This document shows, in pieces, positions 28,477-38,804 of a stretch of DNA of 60,698 nucleotides (position 1 is the first letter of the stretch; every line of letters begins with the position of its first letter). Position numbers and translations under genes: made by a program. The stretch lies in NCBI RefSeq assembly GCF_010672525.1, contig NZ_JAAHGH010000001.1:1-60698 (forward strand), in the 5' to 3' direction. Below the pieces are notes generated by a model. The model was given only the letters and a program-made list of their open reading frames with translations, made no database searches and was not told the origin of the DNA. The DNA comes from Okeania sp. SIO2B3. Lineage in GTDB: Bacteria > Cyanobacteriota > Cyanobacteriia > Cyanobacteriales > Microcoleaceae.

Positions 28477-31400
28477 CTACCAAGGACTACCCACCATAGT
28501 AAACCCTGCCCAATAATAGGGATGAGATAAATTTTGATTTTCAAACTTTCCTAACTCTGACGGTAATACCACTGCACCACGAGCTGCTGTTCCCCTTAAC
28601 TGACCTTCTGTAATAACTACCTCTCCTCGTAACATTGCTAACTGTGCTTGTCGTAAAGCTTCTGCTTTAATCTTGGCATTATTTAGTTGGGTGTAAAATT
28701 CTGTCATCAATCCTAACGTACCTTCATCACTCACATACCACACACTCGCTAAGGCAGACTTTGCTCCTGCTGCGACTGCTAACCCGGCAAAACCTAACTC
28801 AGCATTTTTGTCACCAACAGCGGTACGACAAGCTGACAATACTAATAATTCTACTGGAGGATCGTTCCAACCTAATTCCCGTATTTCGTCTAACTGTAGT
28901 TGTTGGTTACCCCACAGTTGAATATAGGAATTGCTGATAGCACCAGGTCTAAATTCTGCATGAGTTGCTAGGTGAATGATCGGATAGGGATAATTTTGTC
29001 GTTGGTTTAGCAGGTTATTACGGGTGAAGTCTTGATTGAGAAATTGAGTACCTTTCCACAACTGTTGGGAAATAGTTTTTAATTCTACTGGCACTGCTGG
29101 TAAGGAATTGTGTTCGATAAACTCACTTGCTCCCATTGCTAATACTCGGGTATCTTGAATTGGGCGGTAGTTGATGTCCATTAAGCTGATACTGGGAATT
29201 AAACTGAGGCTGTATTTTTCGACGAGGAATTGTTCGCCATCGTGTAATGCTGCTACAGGTAATGTCCGTAGACCTTCATCCATACTGAATAGTAAGGTAT
29301 CGATATTAGCTGCTTCTAATTCTGCTGATATGGGTCTAATGAGCCAATTGTACAATTTTTGTGCTGGTGGCAAATAGCTTTGAGTTTTGCGACGTGAGGG
29401 ATTTGTGACTTGAACTCGTAATTGTAGGACAACTTCCATGAGTTGTTGGCGATTAGCTGCCGGAATAGTTTTGAGGATGGGGTCGCTGTCTGATGTATAT
29501 AATACCAGTTGCAGTTCTTCTTGGTAAGCTGTGACATAGATAATTGCTGAGTTTTTGCCTGTTTCACGGGCGATATCTGTCAGCACTTCCCGGATATTTT
29601 TGATGGATATATTTTGAGTTGATGGGTCTTCTCCAAGGTGGTCGGTAAATTCATTGTTCCGATTTTGCTCTAAGGTTATCAACATCTGGGAGTTAGCAGC
29701 AACAGTTAAGGGAGTATTGTTAATAATATTGATGTTTTTTAAAGCTGTTTTGGTGTCGGTATTGATGTTGATTTGTTGGTGATCGCTATTTTTGTTTGGC
29801 AGATTAGGATTGTTTGTTGTGCTGATGGTACTGTTACTCTGTACTGACTGGATAATGTTAGTGGCGATCGGATTTGAGATTGGGTTGTTTGGCAAAATGT
29901 TATTTGTTGGGATGACTGGAGTTGTTGTTGGTTGCACTGGGTTTGCTGCTGGTGGGATGACTGGAGTTGTTGTTGGTTGCACTGGGTTTGCTGCTGGTGG
30001 GATGACTGGAGTTGCTTGTATCTGAGGTAATTGTTGTGGCAAAGTATTGCTTATTGGTATTGATGGAGGTGGACTAATTTGAATGACTTCACCAGTATTA
30101 AGTTCTCCACCTGGTAGGTTAATGATATTTGTTGTATTACCTATTGCTATTTGGTCTTGGGTAGTAATATTACCTGTTGCTTGATTATTAATACTGGCAT
30201 TACCTTGGTTTGTTATCGCTGTTTGGTTTCCAGTGGTAATATTACCTGTTGCTTGATTATTAATACTGGCATTACCTTGGTTTGTTATCGCTGTTTGGTT
30301 TCCAGTGGTAATATTACCTGTTGCTTGATTATTAATATTGGCATTACCTTGGTTGGTTATCGCTGTTTGGTTTCCAGTGGTAATATTACCTGTTGCTTGA
30401 TTATTAATATTGGCATTACCTTGGTTGGTTAGCGCTGTTTGGTTTCCAGTGGTAATATTACCTGTTGCTTGATTATTAATACTGGCATTACCTTGGTTGG
30501 TTATCGCTGTTTGGTTTCCAGTGGTAATATTAGCTCCTGCTTGATTATTAATACTGGCATTACCTTGGTTGGTTACTGCCGTTTGGTCTCCAGTAGTAAT
30601 ATTACCTGTTGCTTGATTATTAATACTGGCATTACCTTCTTCAGTAGTAGCAGTTTGGTCTCCAGTAGTAATATCGCCACCAGCTTCGTTATTAATATTA
30701 CTATCACCAGTCGCACTATCAACAGTTTGGTCTCCAGTTTCAATATCCTCCCCTGCCTGAACATCAATACCTCCAGCATTTCCAGACTCAGAAATAGATT
30801 CCAAATCTTCAGTAGTAACCGAACCATCGGGAGCAAGAATTTCAACTGTTCCAGCCGCTTCTCCCCCTTCAGTGCTAACATTTGCAGTTCTAATATCCCC
30901 TTGAGTGCTAAAAGTATTTAAAGTAATATTACCACTGGTGCCATTGGGGGCGCGAGTCTGAATAGTCCCGGTATTAATACTACCGCTATTACTTTCAATA
31001 CTTACATCTCCACTACCTGCATTGCCAAAAGATGCTACGTTATTAATATTGACAACACCACTAGCATTCAATTTTATCTCACCCCCAGTACCATCCTCAG
31101 CAGTAGAATAAGTAGCAATATGATTAATATTTAAGTCGCCGTTATTCAGAGTTTCGATAGATATTCGATCGCCTGCACCGTTAATAGCAGTGGAAAAAAT
31201 TACACCCGTGTTAATATTGCCGTCATTGTTGGTGATATTAACAGCTCCGCTACTTTCCCCGCCAAAAGAACTAATATTGCTAGTGGTAATCTCTCCTTGA
31301 CCCCGCTGAATAATCACAATATTGCCTCCAGTACCTTCTGGAGCGTAGGAACTCAGGTTTGCGCGTTCCTGCTCGAAGGTAGTCGCAACATCTTCTGAAG

Positions 31401-34400
31401 ATACATCCGCATCAGTGGGAATATTTGCCTCTTCACCTAAAAACCCAACAGTAGTATCAATATTGCCATTAATTGTTTCCAAAGTAATATTACCACCTCT
31501 TGCTCCCGCACCGCTAAAGCTTTCGATAAAACCTGTAATAATATCTCCTGTGGCGCTGAGAATAACATTTCCACCTTCCCCTGTTTGGGAACTAGAGACT
31601 AACTCGCCAACACTGGTATCTATTGCACCATCTGTAGTAGTAATAGATATATTTCCGCCTGTACCACTACCTCCGGCAAATGATTCAATATTTGCTGTTT
31701 TGATATTGCTATTACCTGTAATAGTCACATCTCCACCATTACCATTACCTTCTGATTCTGAAAAAATCGTTTCTACTAGAATATTACCTGTACCGATAAT
31801 CTCTATATTACCGCCGTCACCTGTTCTGGAAGAAGAAGCTAACTCACCATTGATAGTGTCAATACTACCTGTTTGACTTTGGATTAAAATATTACCACCA
31901 CGACCTCTATTATCAGCGCGGGAGTCAATACCAGCAATATTAATATCGCCGTTACTGATAATACTAACATTACCTCCATTTCCTTGATTACTATAAGAAA
32001 TGAGTTCCCCTTGAGTTGTTACGTTACCCTCCAAACTCTGGATGCTAATATCGCCCCCAGGACTACCTGTTTCTGACTCAACCTGAGACTGAGTAATGGT
32101 GGCGTTTTCTGTATTGTCTCTTGAGGGTGGAATATTTTCTGGGTCTCCTGCTAAAGAAATGATTTCACTTGTGGTAATATTACCTTTAGCTTCGATGCTA
32201 ATATCACCTCCTTCTCCTTGACGAGAAAATGACTCTATGACTCCTGCTGTAGTATTTATTTCACCTTCAGCTATTAGAGTAATGTTACCCCCGCGACGTC
32301 CGCTATTTTCGACCGTATTAGAATTATCTGTTTGTTGTTGGTTTTCACTAGGTAAGATGGATGGGTTGTTATTTGAACCTCGTGGGTTGCCACTTGAGGA
32401 AAATATCTCACCTGTTATCAGATCGCCACTACTGGTAATAGTCACATTTCCACCATTTCCTGATTCTGACAAAGAAGATAATTCACCACCAGTTGTATCA
32501 ATATTTCCCCCTGTACTTTCTAGAGTAATATTCCCACCTCGACCATTACCTTTTGAACGGGAGTTAATACTTGCTGTAGTCAGATCGCCACTACTGGTAA
32601 TAGTGACATCTCCAGCAGTTCCTAATTCTGAGAAAGAAGATAATTCACTATTGTCAAAAGTGATGGTAACATTGACTTCTCCAGCATCTCCTGATTCTGA
32701 AAAGAAAGATAATTCACCACCTGTTGTATTAACTTTTCCTGTGATACTTTCGAGGGTAATGTTGCCACCCTGACCATTACCGTCTGAACGAGAGTCAATA
32801 CTACCTGTGGTCAGATCGCCATTACTGGTAATAGTAACATCTCCAGCATCTCCTAATTCTGAAAAAGAAAATAATCTACCCTGACTGGTATTAACATTTC
32901 TGGTGATACTTTCGAGGGTAATATTGCCACCCTGACCATTACCGTCTGAACGAGAGTCAATATCACCTGTAGTCAAATTCCCATTACTGGTAATAGTAAC
33001 ATCTCCAGCATTTCCTAATTCTGAAAAAGAAGATATTCCCCGATCGCCGTTAGTGGTATCAATATTTCCATCTGTACTTTCGAGGGTAATATTTCCACCA
33101 TTACCATTAACATCTGAACGGGAGTTAATATCACCTGTGGTCAAATTGCCACGACTTTTAATAGTTACACTGCCACCATTACCAGAAGTGGCAAAGCTAT
33201 TTATTTCTTCTGTTGTAGTTACTGCACCTTCCGTACTTTCAATGCTGATATTACCACTGCTCCGCTCATTTATTTCTGTTTGTGTTAGGGGTGTGATATT
33301 ACTATTATCTTCGGGGTTACCTGCTTGGGGGTCGCCAGCGGTAGAAAGAATTTGTCCTGTTGTAATGTCACCTTTAGCTTCCAGACTAATATTACCACCT
33401 GAACCTTCTCGAGAAAATGACTCTAACTTAGATTGATCGTTAGTTCCTGCGGTAGTATCAATATCTCCCCCTGCTTTCAGGGTAATATCTCCCCCATTAC
33501 TGCTGCCACTCTGGTTTTGAGAATCTTCTGATTCTTCGACTTCATCTGTTCCGCGACCTGCGAAAGAAAGGATACTTCCTGTTTTGATATCACCCTGACT
33601 GGTAAGACTCACAGTTCCCGCATCACCCCTACGGGAAGAAGACCTGACTTCACCAGCACTGGTATCAATATTTGCACCTATACTTTCTAAAGTAATATTC
33701 CCACCTTGACTATTAGTTGAACGGGAGTCAATATTACCTGTAATCAAATTTCCGTTACTTGTGATGGCAACGTTTCCTGCATTCCCCTCCTCAGAAGCAG
33801 CAAATATTCCTGCTACATCTTGGTCTGTTCCCAAGGTTTCAATACTGCCACCTGTACTTTCAATAGTAATATCTCCACCCTGACCTGCTTGTGTCTGGGA
33901 ATCAATATTACCTGTCTGAATATCGCTCAGACTTTTGATAGTTACACTTCCAGCATTTCCTGTTTGTGACCTAGACACTATTTCACCAACCGTTGTATCA
34001 ACACTTCCATTTGTACTTTCGAGAGTAATATTGCCACCTTGACCACTGCCTTTTGAACGGGAGTTGATATTTGCTGTTTTCAGATCGCCACTACTGATGA
34101 TAGTGACATCTCCTGCATCTCCTAATTCTGAAAAAGAAGATAATTCACTGCCTGTATCATCGTTACTTGTCTCAACATCTTCATCATTTCCTGTTTGTGA
34201 CAAAGAAGCTATTTCACCACCTGTTGTATCAATATTTCCCCCTGTACTTTCGAGGGTAATATTCCCACCTTGACCACTACCGTTGGAACGAGAGTCAATA
34301 TTACCTGTACTTAAATCACCATTACTGGTGATAGTCACATCTCCTGCATCTCCTAATTCTGAAAAAGAAGCTATTTCACCACCTGTTGTATCAATATTTC

Positions 34401-37400
34401 CCCCTGTACTTTCTAGAGTAATATTCCCACCTTGACCACTACCTTTTGAACGGGAGTCAATATTACCTGTACTCAAATCTCTATTACTGGCGATCGTCAC
34501 ATTTCCTGCATTTCCTGTTTGTGACAAAGAAGCTAATTCACCACCCGTTGTATTAATATTTCCACTTATACTTTCGAGAGCAATATTCCCACCATTGCCA
34601 TTCATTGAATTGGAGTCAATATTACCTGTGGTCAAGTTCTCATTACTGGTGATGGTAATGTTTCCTGCATTTCCTTCTTCAGAAGCAGAAAATATTCCTG
34701 CAACTTCCTCATTCCCCATGGTATCGACAGTAACGCCAGTTGTATCAATATTTCCATTGGTACTTAAAAGAGTAATATTCCCTCCCTGACCATTTTGTGA
34801 AGTGGAGTTAATATTACCTGTAATCAAATCCCCATTACTGCCGAGGGTAACATTTCCAGCATCTCCTGTTTGTGATAAAGAAGATATTTCACCACTACTT
34901 GTATCAATTCCACCTGTACTTTCTAGAGTAATATTTCCACCTCGACCATTCAGTGAACTGGAGTTAATATTACCTGTACTCACATCTCCTTGACTATTGA
35001 TAGTAATATTTCCTGCATTTCCTTTCTCAGAAGCAGAAAATATTCCTGCATCTGCTTCTACCTCAGTTCCCATAGTATTAATAGTAGCAACCCTAGTATC
35101 AACAGTACCACTTCTACTTTCAATAGTTATATCTCCTCCTTCACCACCACCTGTCCTTGATTCAATACTTTCAGTCTTAATATCTCCAAAAGCCTTGATA
35201 GTAATATCTCCAGCATTTCCTGCCTCGCCAACAGTATCTATTTCTGCGGTGATAGTTACTGCCCCTTCTGTGCTTTCAATACTGATATTACCACTATTGC
35301 CACTATTTATTTCTGTCTGTGTTGTTCTGGTAGTGTTATTATTTGCAGAGTCGCCTACATCAGGGTCGCCAGCAGTGGAAAAAACTGCCCCTGTAGTAAG
35401 ATCGCCTTTGCTGGTGATGCTGATATTACCTCCATTGCCTAGACTAGAAAATGATTCCAGGACTCCTGCGCTAGTATCAATAATACCTTCTGCTGTCAGG
35501 GTAATATCTCCTCCACTACCGTTTGCACTCTGAGTTTGATTTGAGTCAGTGTTATTTGTCTCGAATGGTGATGAATTTGTTAAGTCTCCGTCTGCATCTA
35601 ATGGTTCACCTGCGGAAGAAAAGATATCTGCTGTTTTGATATCGCCATTACTGGTAATACTGACATTTCCTGCATTTCCTCTAACTGAAAAAGACGCTAA
35701 TTCTTCGCTACTGGTATCAACATTACCACCTGTGCTTTCGAGAGTAATATTCCCTCCATTACCACTACCCTCTGAACGAGAGTCAATATAGCCAGTTTTT
35801 AAATCGTTCTCACTGGTAATTGTTACATTTCCACCATCACCATCAAAAGAAGCAGAAAATATTTCCCCCGCAGTTGCATCAACTTCACCACCACTATTTA
35901 TGGTAATATTTCCACCTCTATCATTACCCATGGTAGAAGCATTAATATCTCCTGTTTGAATATTGCCATCAGCAGTGAGCGAAATATCGCCACCTGTAGT
36001 TGATTCAGAATTTGACTTAAGTGTGGTTTGAGTAGTATCAATATTCCCAGTACTAGAAATAGTAATTTTTCCTGGTTGCCTGTCAGGAACTGATGTAGAT
36101 ATTTCTTCATTCGCAGTGAAATTCCCATCAATATTTAGTTCAATATTACCGCCTTCTCTAGTAGAAATTCCTGTTACTTCTTCGCTAACTCCACCAATGG
36201 TTAAATCACTTATTGAGTCAATAAATATTCCTTGTTCCCCTGTCAATACTTCTAAATTATTTACATCTATTCGCAAAGGTGTTTCAGCTAAACCTACTCC
36301 ACCAGAATTTTGAGTTTCAAATATTGCTCTATTAGCAGTAATTAAAGAATTAGGAGAAACTTGTCTAATATTGCCTTGGTCAGCATTGATGAATAGTTGA
36401 CCAGTAGTAGTTAAATTAGCCAGATTTATATCGCCATTTGTACCTAAATTTCCTAGTCTAATTGTAATATCGCCACTACCAGAATTTAATGTTGTACCTT
36501 CTCTTTGATTAATTGAACCTGCTCCTTGGTCGCGATTATTAATATTTGCACTATTGTCGTTACCAAATAGAGAAATATTACTATTGCTTTGAGATGTATC
36601 TATATCTGCATTTATATTAATATTTCGTCCGGCTTTTAATTCTATTGCATCTGAAGTTTCTATTGGTTCATTAACTGTTATATCATTATCCGCTTGAAGA
36701 ATTATTTCACCCTCTAATTCTTCTATTTCTTCTACAGAAAATGTGACATTATCATCTTCATTTTGCTCCGGTGGTTCGTTGCTACTTTCTGATTCTCCTA
36801 TATTAATATTTTTAGGGTCAAATAATATTGTTCCTGTTTCTCCAAATGCTGCCGCAACATTAACATTTCCATCAAATATTAATTGTTCTTTTCCAGAGAT
36901 TTCAACAAAGCCTCCATCACCAGAAAAGTTTCCGCCTTTAGCACTAATATTCCCGGCAAAATTAGTCGTCTTATCCGACCAAATTATGACTTGACCGCCA
37001 TCTCCATTATTAATAGCATCAGCAGAAATAGTTGAGTTATTGTTAACAAAAGTTTGCTGAGAATTGGGAACAATTCCATTACCTTGAAAGTCGCCTCCAA
37101 TTAATATTTTGCCCCCTCCATTGAGACCATTGGCACTAATATTAGCATCGATAACTGCCACGCGATCGCCCAATACATTCACCTGTCCCCCAATACTTCC
37201 ATTGGAGGTATCTGATACATTAATATTACCAGAGGCTATCGCTACTCCTGCTGTATCGGTCAATTCCAAATTACCCTGAGCATTCATAACCACAGATGAG
37301 GCGTGATGTATGTCACCACCTGTTAATAATTCTGGTAATGACGTTGGTGTAATAGACTGTCCTGATAAATTATTAGAAGTAGGTGATACATCTAAACTCA

Positions 37401-38094
37401 ACAGATGGCCTGGTTGAGATATTCTTAATGTATCTCCACCATTAACTGCAGCGATGGTGATATTACCTCCTACCGTAGATAATTCACCTGTGTTGATAAC
37501 CGTACCACCTGCTAAAGTTAAATCTTGTCCAGGATTTAAACTTAAATTTCCTTCGTTAACTATTACGCCTGGGTTTGAGACATTAAAATTGTAGCCACTG
37601 GGGTTGCCTACTAAATTTGAGTAGTCATTTGTTCCCATTGCCTGAAACCAGAAATTATTACTGTTGAAACCTATACCTGTGGCAGTAGTAACGCTGAAGG
37701 AAGCGGGAATATTGAGACTCGCATTAGGGCCAAACATGACTCCGGCAGGGTTCATTAAGAAAAGGTTGGAGTTACCACCTATAACTTGAATTAAGCCATT
37801 AATTATAGAAGGGTCTCCACCTGTAATTCTGCCAAGAATATTACGGGTATCTGGGGTGGAGATGAAGTTGGCGGTTTGACCGGAGTTGAGGTTAAATTTA
37901 CCGAAGCTGTGAAAGAGGTTAGTGCCGTTATGAGTACCGCCTTGAATATTAAATTGATTGCCGTTTTGATTTACAGTCGTTCCTGTACCGTCATTTGCCG
38001 GAGTAATAGGTTGACTATGAGCAGGAAGAGCAACTGTTCCCAATAGAGACACGAAGCTTATCAGAGGACAAAGATGTAATGTGATTAGTTTCAT
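28477..38094 (-). CDS. Giant secreted hemagglutinin-type beta-helix protein with C-terminal CHAT protease domain
   Basis: 3205 residues. A signal peptide ends ALPAHS-QP (about residue 28). The two-partner-secretion hemagglutinin domain follows (NQNGNQFNIQGGTHNGTNLFHSF, FLMNPAGVMFGPNASLNIPASF), then FHA-type strands (GGQVIIWSDKTTNFAGNISAKGG) and about 1900 residues of Gly/Asn/Ser/Thr-rich beta-helix turns such as GDAGDVTITSNGDLTTG. Near residues 2420-2650 there are about nine 24-residue repeats. A Pro-rich linker (NPVQPTTTPVIPP) leads to the CHAT module (about 2830-3205), with H3045 in HLATHAEFRPG and C3089 in LSACRTAVGD. The stalk should be exported through an Omp85/TpsB pore, but none is in the window. 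The CHAT end is a paralogue of 13061-14425. Strand inversions and plus-strand ORFs within are shadows. Confidence 0.92.
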   Translation of the reverse strand: MKLITLHLCPLISFVSLLGTVALPAHSQPITPANDGTGTTVNQNGNQFNIQGGTHNGTNLFHSFGKFNLNSGQTANFISTPDTRNILGRITGGDPSIINGLIQVIGGNSNLFLMNPAGVMFGPNASLNIPASFSVTTATGIGFNSNNFWFQAMGTNDYSNLVGNPSGYNFNVSNPGVIVNEGNLSLNPGQDLTLAGGTVINTGELSTVGGNITIAAVNGGDTLRISQPGHLLSLDVSPTSNNLSGQSITPTSLPELLTGGDIHHASSVVMNAQGNLELTDTAGVAIASGNINVSDTSNGSIGGQVNVLGDRVAVIDANISANGLNGGGKILIGGDFQGNGIVPNSQQTFVNNNSTISADAINNGDGGQVIIWSDKTTNFAGNISAKGGNFSGDGGFVEISGKEQLIFDGNVNVAAAFGETGTILFDPKNINIGESESSNEPPEQNEDDNVTFSVEEIEELEGEIILQADNDITVNEPIETSDAIELKAGRNININADIDTSQSNSNISLFGNDNSANINNRDQGAGSINQREGTTLNSGSGDITIRLGNLGTNGDINLANLTTTGQLFINADQGNIRQVSPNSLITANRAIFETQNSGGVGLAETPLRIDVNNLEVLTGEQGIFIDSISDLTIGGVSEEVTGISTREGGNIELNIDGNFTANEEISTSVPDRQPGKITISSTGNIDTTQTTLKSNSESTTGGDISLTADGNIQTGDINASTMGNDRGGNITINSGGEVDATAGEIFSASFDGDGGNVTITSENDLKTGYIDSRSEGSGNGGNITLESTGGNVDTSSEELASFSVRGNAGNVSITSNGDIKTADIFSSAGEPLDADGDLTNSSPFETNNTDSNQTQSANGSGGDITLTAEGIIDTSAGVLESFSSLGNGGNISITSKGDLTTGAVFSTAGDPDVGDSANNNTTRTTQTEINSGNSGNISIESTEGAVTITAEIDTVGEAGNAGDITIKAFGDIKTESIESRTGGGEGGDITIESRSGTVDTRVATINTMGTEVEADAGIFSASEKGNAGNITINSQGDVSTGNINSSSLNGRGGNITLESTGGIDTSSGEISSLSQTGDAGNVTLGSNGDLITGNINSTSQNGQGGNITLLSTNGNIDTTGVTVDTMGNEEVAGIFSASEEGNAGNITITSNENLTTGNIDSNSMNGNGGNIALESISGNINTTGGELASLSQTGNAGNVTIASNRDLSTGNIDSRSKGSGQGGNITLESTGGNIDTTGGEIASFSELGDAGDVTITSNGDLSTGNIDSRSNGSGQGGNITLESTGGNIDTTGGEIASLSQTGNDEDVETSNDDTGSELSSFSELGDAGDVTIISSGDLKTANINSRSKGSGQGGNITLESTNGSVDTTVGEIVSRSQTGNAGSVTIKSLSDIQTGNIDSQTQAGQGGDITIESTGGSIETLGTDQDVAGIFAASEEGNAGNVAITSNGNLITGNIDSRSTNSQGGNITLESIGANIDTSAGEVRSSSRRGDAGTVSLTSQGDIKTGSILSFAGRGTDEVEESEDSQNQSGSSNGGDITLKAGGDIDTTAGTNDQSKLESFSREGSGGNISLEAKGDITTGQILSTAGDPQAGNPEDNSNITPLTQTEINERSSGNISIESTEGAVTTTEEINSFATSGNGGSVTIKSRGNLTTGDINSRSDVNGNGGNITLESTDGNIDTTNGDRGISSFSELGNAGDVTITSNGNLTTGDIDSRSDGNGQGGNITLESITRNVNTSQGRLFSFSELGDAGDVTITSNGDLTTGSIDSRSDGNGQGGNITLESITGKVNTTGGELSFFSESGDAGEVNVTITFDNSELSSFSELGTAGDVTITSSGDLTTASINSRSKGNGRGGNITLESTGGNIDTTGGELSSLSESGNGGNVTITSSGDLITGEIFSSSGNPRGSNNNPSILPSENQQQTDNSNTVENSGRRGGNITLIAEGEINTTAGVIESFSRQGEGGDISIEAKGNITTSEIISLAGDPENIPPSRDNTENATITQSQVESETGSPGGDISIQSLEGNVTTQGELISYSNQGNGGNVSIISNGDINIAGIDSRADNRGRGGNILIQSQTGSIDTINGELASSSRTGDGGNIEIIGTGNILVETIFSESEGNGNGGDVTITGNSNIKTANIESFAGGSGTGGNISITTTDGAIDTSVGELVSSSQTGEGGNVILSATGDIITGFIESFSGAGARGGNITLETINGNIDTTVGFLGEEANIPTDADVSSEDVATTFEQERANLSSYAPEGTGGNIVIIQRGQGEITTSNISSFGGESSGAVNITNNDGNINTGVIFSTAINGAGDRISIETLNNGDLNINHIATYSTAEDGTGGEIKLNASGVVNINNVASFGNAGSGDVSIESNSGSINTGTIQTRAPNGTSGNITLNTFSTQGDIRTANVSTEGGEAAGTVEILAPDGSVTTEDLESISESGNAGGIDVQAGEDIETGDQTVDSATGDSNINNEAGGDITTGDQTATTEEGNASINNQATGNITTGDQTAVTNQGNASINNQAGANITTGNQTAITNQGNASINNQATGNITTGNQTALTNQGNANINNQATGNITTGNQTAITNQGNANINNQATGNITTGNQTAITNQGNASINNQATGNITTGNQTAITNQGNASINNQATGNITTQDQIAIGNTTNIINLPGGELNTGEVIQISPPPSIPISNTLPQQLPQIQATPVIPPAANPVQPTTTPVIPPAANPVQPTTTPVIPTNNILPNNPISNPIATNIIQSVQSNSTISTTNNPNLPNKNSDHQQININTDTKTALKNINIINNTPLTVAANSQMLITLEQNRNNEFTDHLGEDPSTQNISIKNIREVLTDIARETGKNSAIIYVTAYQEELQLVLYTSDSDPILKTIPAANRQQLMEVVLQLRVQVTNPSRRKTQSYLPPAQKLYNWLIRPISAELEAANIDTLLFSMDEGLRTLPVAALHDGEQFLVEKYSLSLIPSISLMDINYRPIQDTRVLAMGASEFIEHNSLPAVPVELKTISQQLWKGTQFLNQDFTRNNLLNQRQNYPYPIIHLATHAEFRPGAISNSYIQLWGNQQLQLDEIRELGWNDPPVELLVLSACRTAVGDKNAELGFAGLAVAAGAKSALASVWYVSDEGTLGLMTEFYTQLNNAKIKAEALRQAQLAMLRGEVVITEGQLRGTAARGAVVLPSELGKFENQNLSHPYYWAGFTMVGSPW
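30140..30760 (-). repeat. 72-bp coding tandem repeats (about nine units)
   Basis: Units encode NITTGNQTAITNQGNASINNQ plus ATG. At least six are near identical at DNA level, so recent unequal exchange or slippage is likely. They lie in the giant protein just before the Pro-rich linker and the CHAT domain. Confidence 0.9.
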
Positions 38095-38804
38095 ATTATG
38101 AACTGAGAGTTAACGGTAAAACTCACAAATATAATTATTATTAACTCTAGTATATCTTTTCTCAAATTGAGATACCTCACTAATAATACTGAAGGGAGAT
38201 GGGGAGTGGGGGAGATGGGGAGATGGGGAGAGGTTTATAGTCGCATTGATGAACCACATCTTCACAAGCAAAATGTTGTAGGGACGTTCCATGGAATGTC
38301 CTACAGTGGTGGTAGTGGTGCGTTGAAATGGTAAAGTTCTAATGATTTTTGTCACCGTATAGTCTAGTGGGAGCATCTTGCTCCCGTTCTAATGATTTTT
38401 GTCTCCACCTACTATTACTATCAGAACTTACAGTAGTTTCGGAGTTATTGAGGTACAAAATTTTAGGACTTTAGGCAACAGGCAACAGAGAATTAATAAA
38501 CTGTACCTCACTATCCTAAAAAGTGCTGTAATATCATCAGGACTTAGGCATTGACAATAGATATAGGGTTTTGGTGTGTTATATCATGTCCGCATAAGAG
38601 AGCGATCAAAAAACTTTTTCCTCTCCCTTCTTCCCTCCTGATATAATGTCCGCTGGTATCGTTTGTGTAAAACTAAGGGTGAATATCTACAGGAAATTTA
38701 CGTTTTTTCAGCTTTTAAGCCTTCTTCCCTCTTCCCTCTTCCTTCTTCCTTACTTCACTATACAATACCGATGCTACCGGACATGATATGACTCCTGACT
38801 CCTC
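38095..38804. repeat. Gene-free spacer with palindromes and a CATGTCCG element pair
   Basis: A GGGGAGATGGGGAG tract lies at 38193-38230, the palindrome GTTCCATGGAAT inside GGGACGTTCCATGGAATGTCC at 38281-38302, a GGGAGCATCTTGCTCCC palindrome at 38370-38386, an ATATCATGTCCG terminus at 38581, and the element at 38639-38790. There is no gene; the promoter of the giant gene is not obvious. Confidence 0.5.
38639..38790 (-). repeat. MITE-like element, about 150 bp (copy A2)
   Basis: An inverted copy of 27736-27906. It shares the GGTAT(C/T)GTTTGTGTAAAAC segment, AAGGGTGAATATCTACA, TTTTAAGCCTTCTTCCC, the polypyrimidine tract, ACTATACAATACCGATGC and TACCGGACATGATATGACTCC. A 5' part is also found at 15357-15428. 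Confidence 0.78.

Noticed and set aside
30140-30760. CRISPR-like regular repeats
   Set aside because: The 72-bp units have no variable spacers, are in frame, and encode protein repeats; no cas genes are present.
30151-30921. Long plus-strand ORFs with a striking repeat (CLIINTGITLVGYRCLVSSGN)
   Set aside because: They are the antisense of the 24-residue repeats in the giant minus-strand protein, and the minus-strand gene has a complete domain plan.
31415-36994. Many plus-strand ORFs rich in Pro/Ser/Val
   Set aside because: Shadow frames of the Gly/Asn/Thr-rich beta-helix coding on the minus strand; none has recognisable domains or starts.
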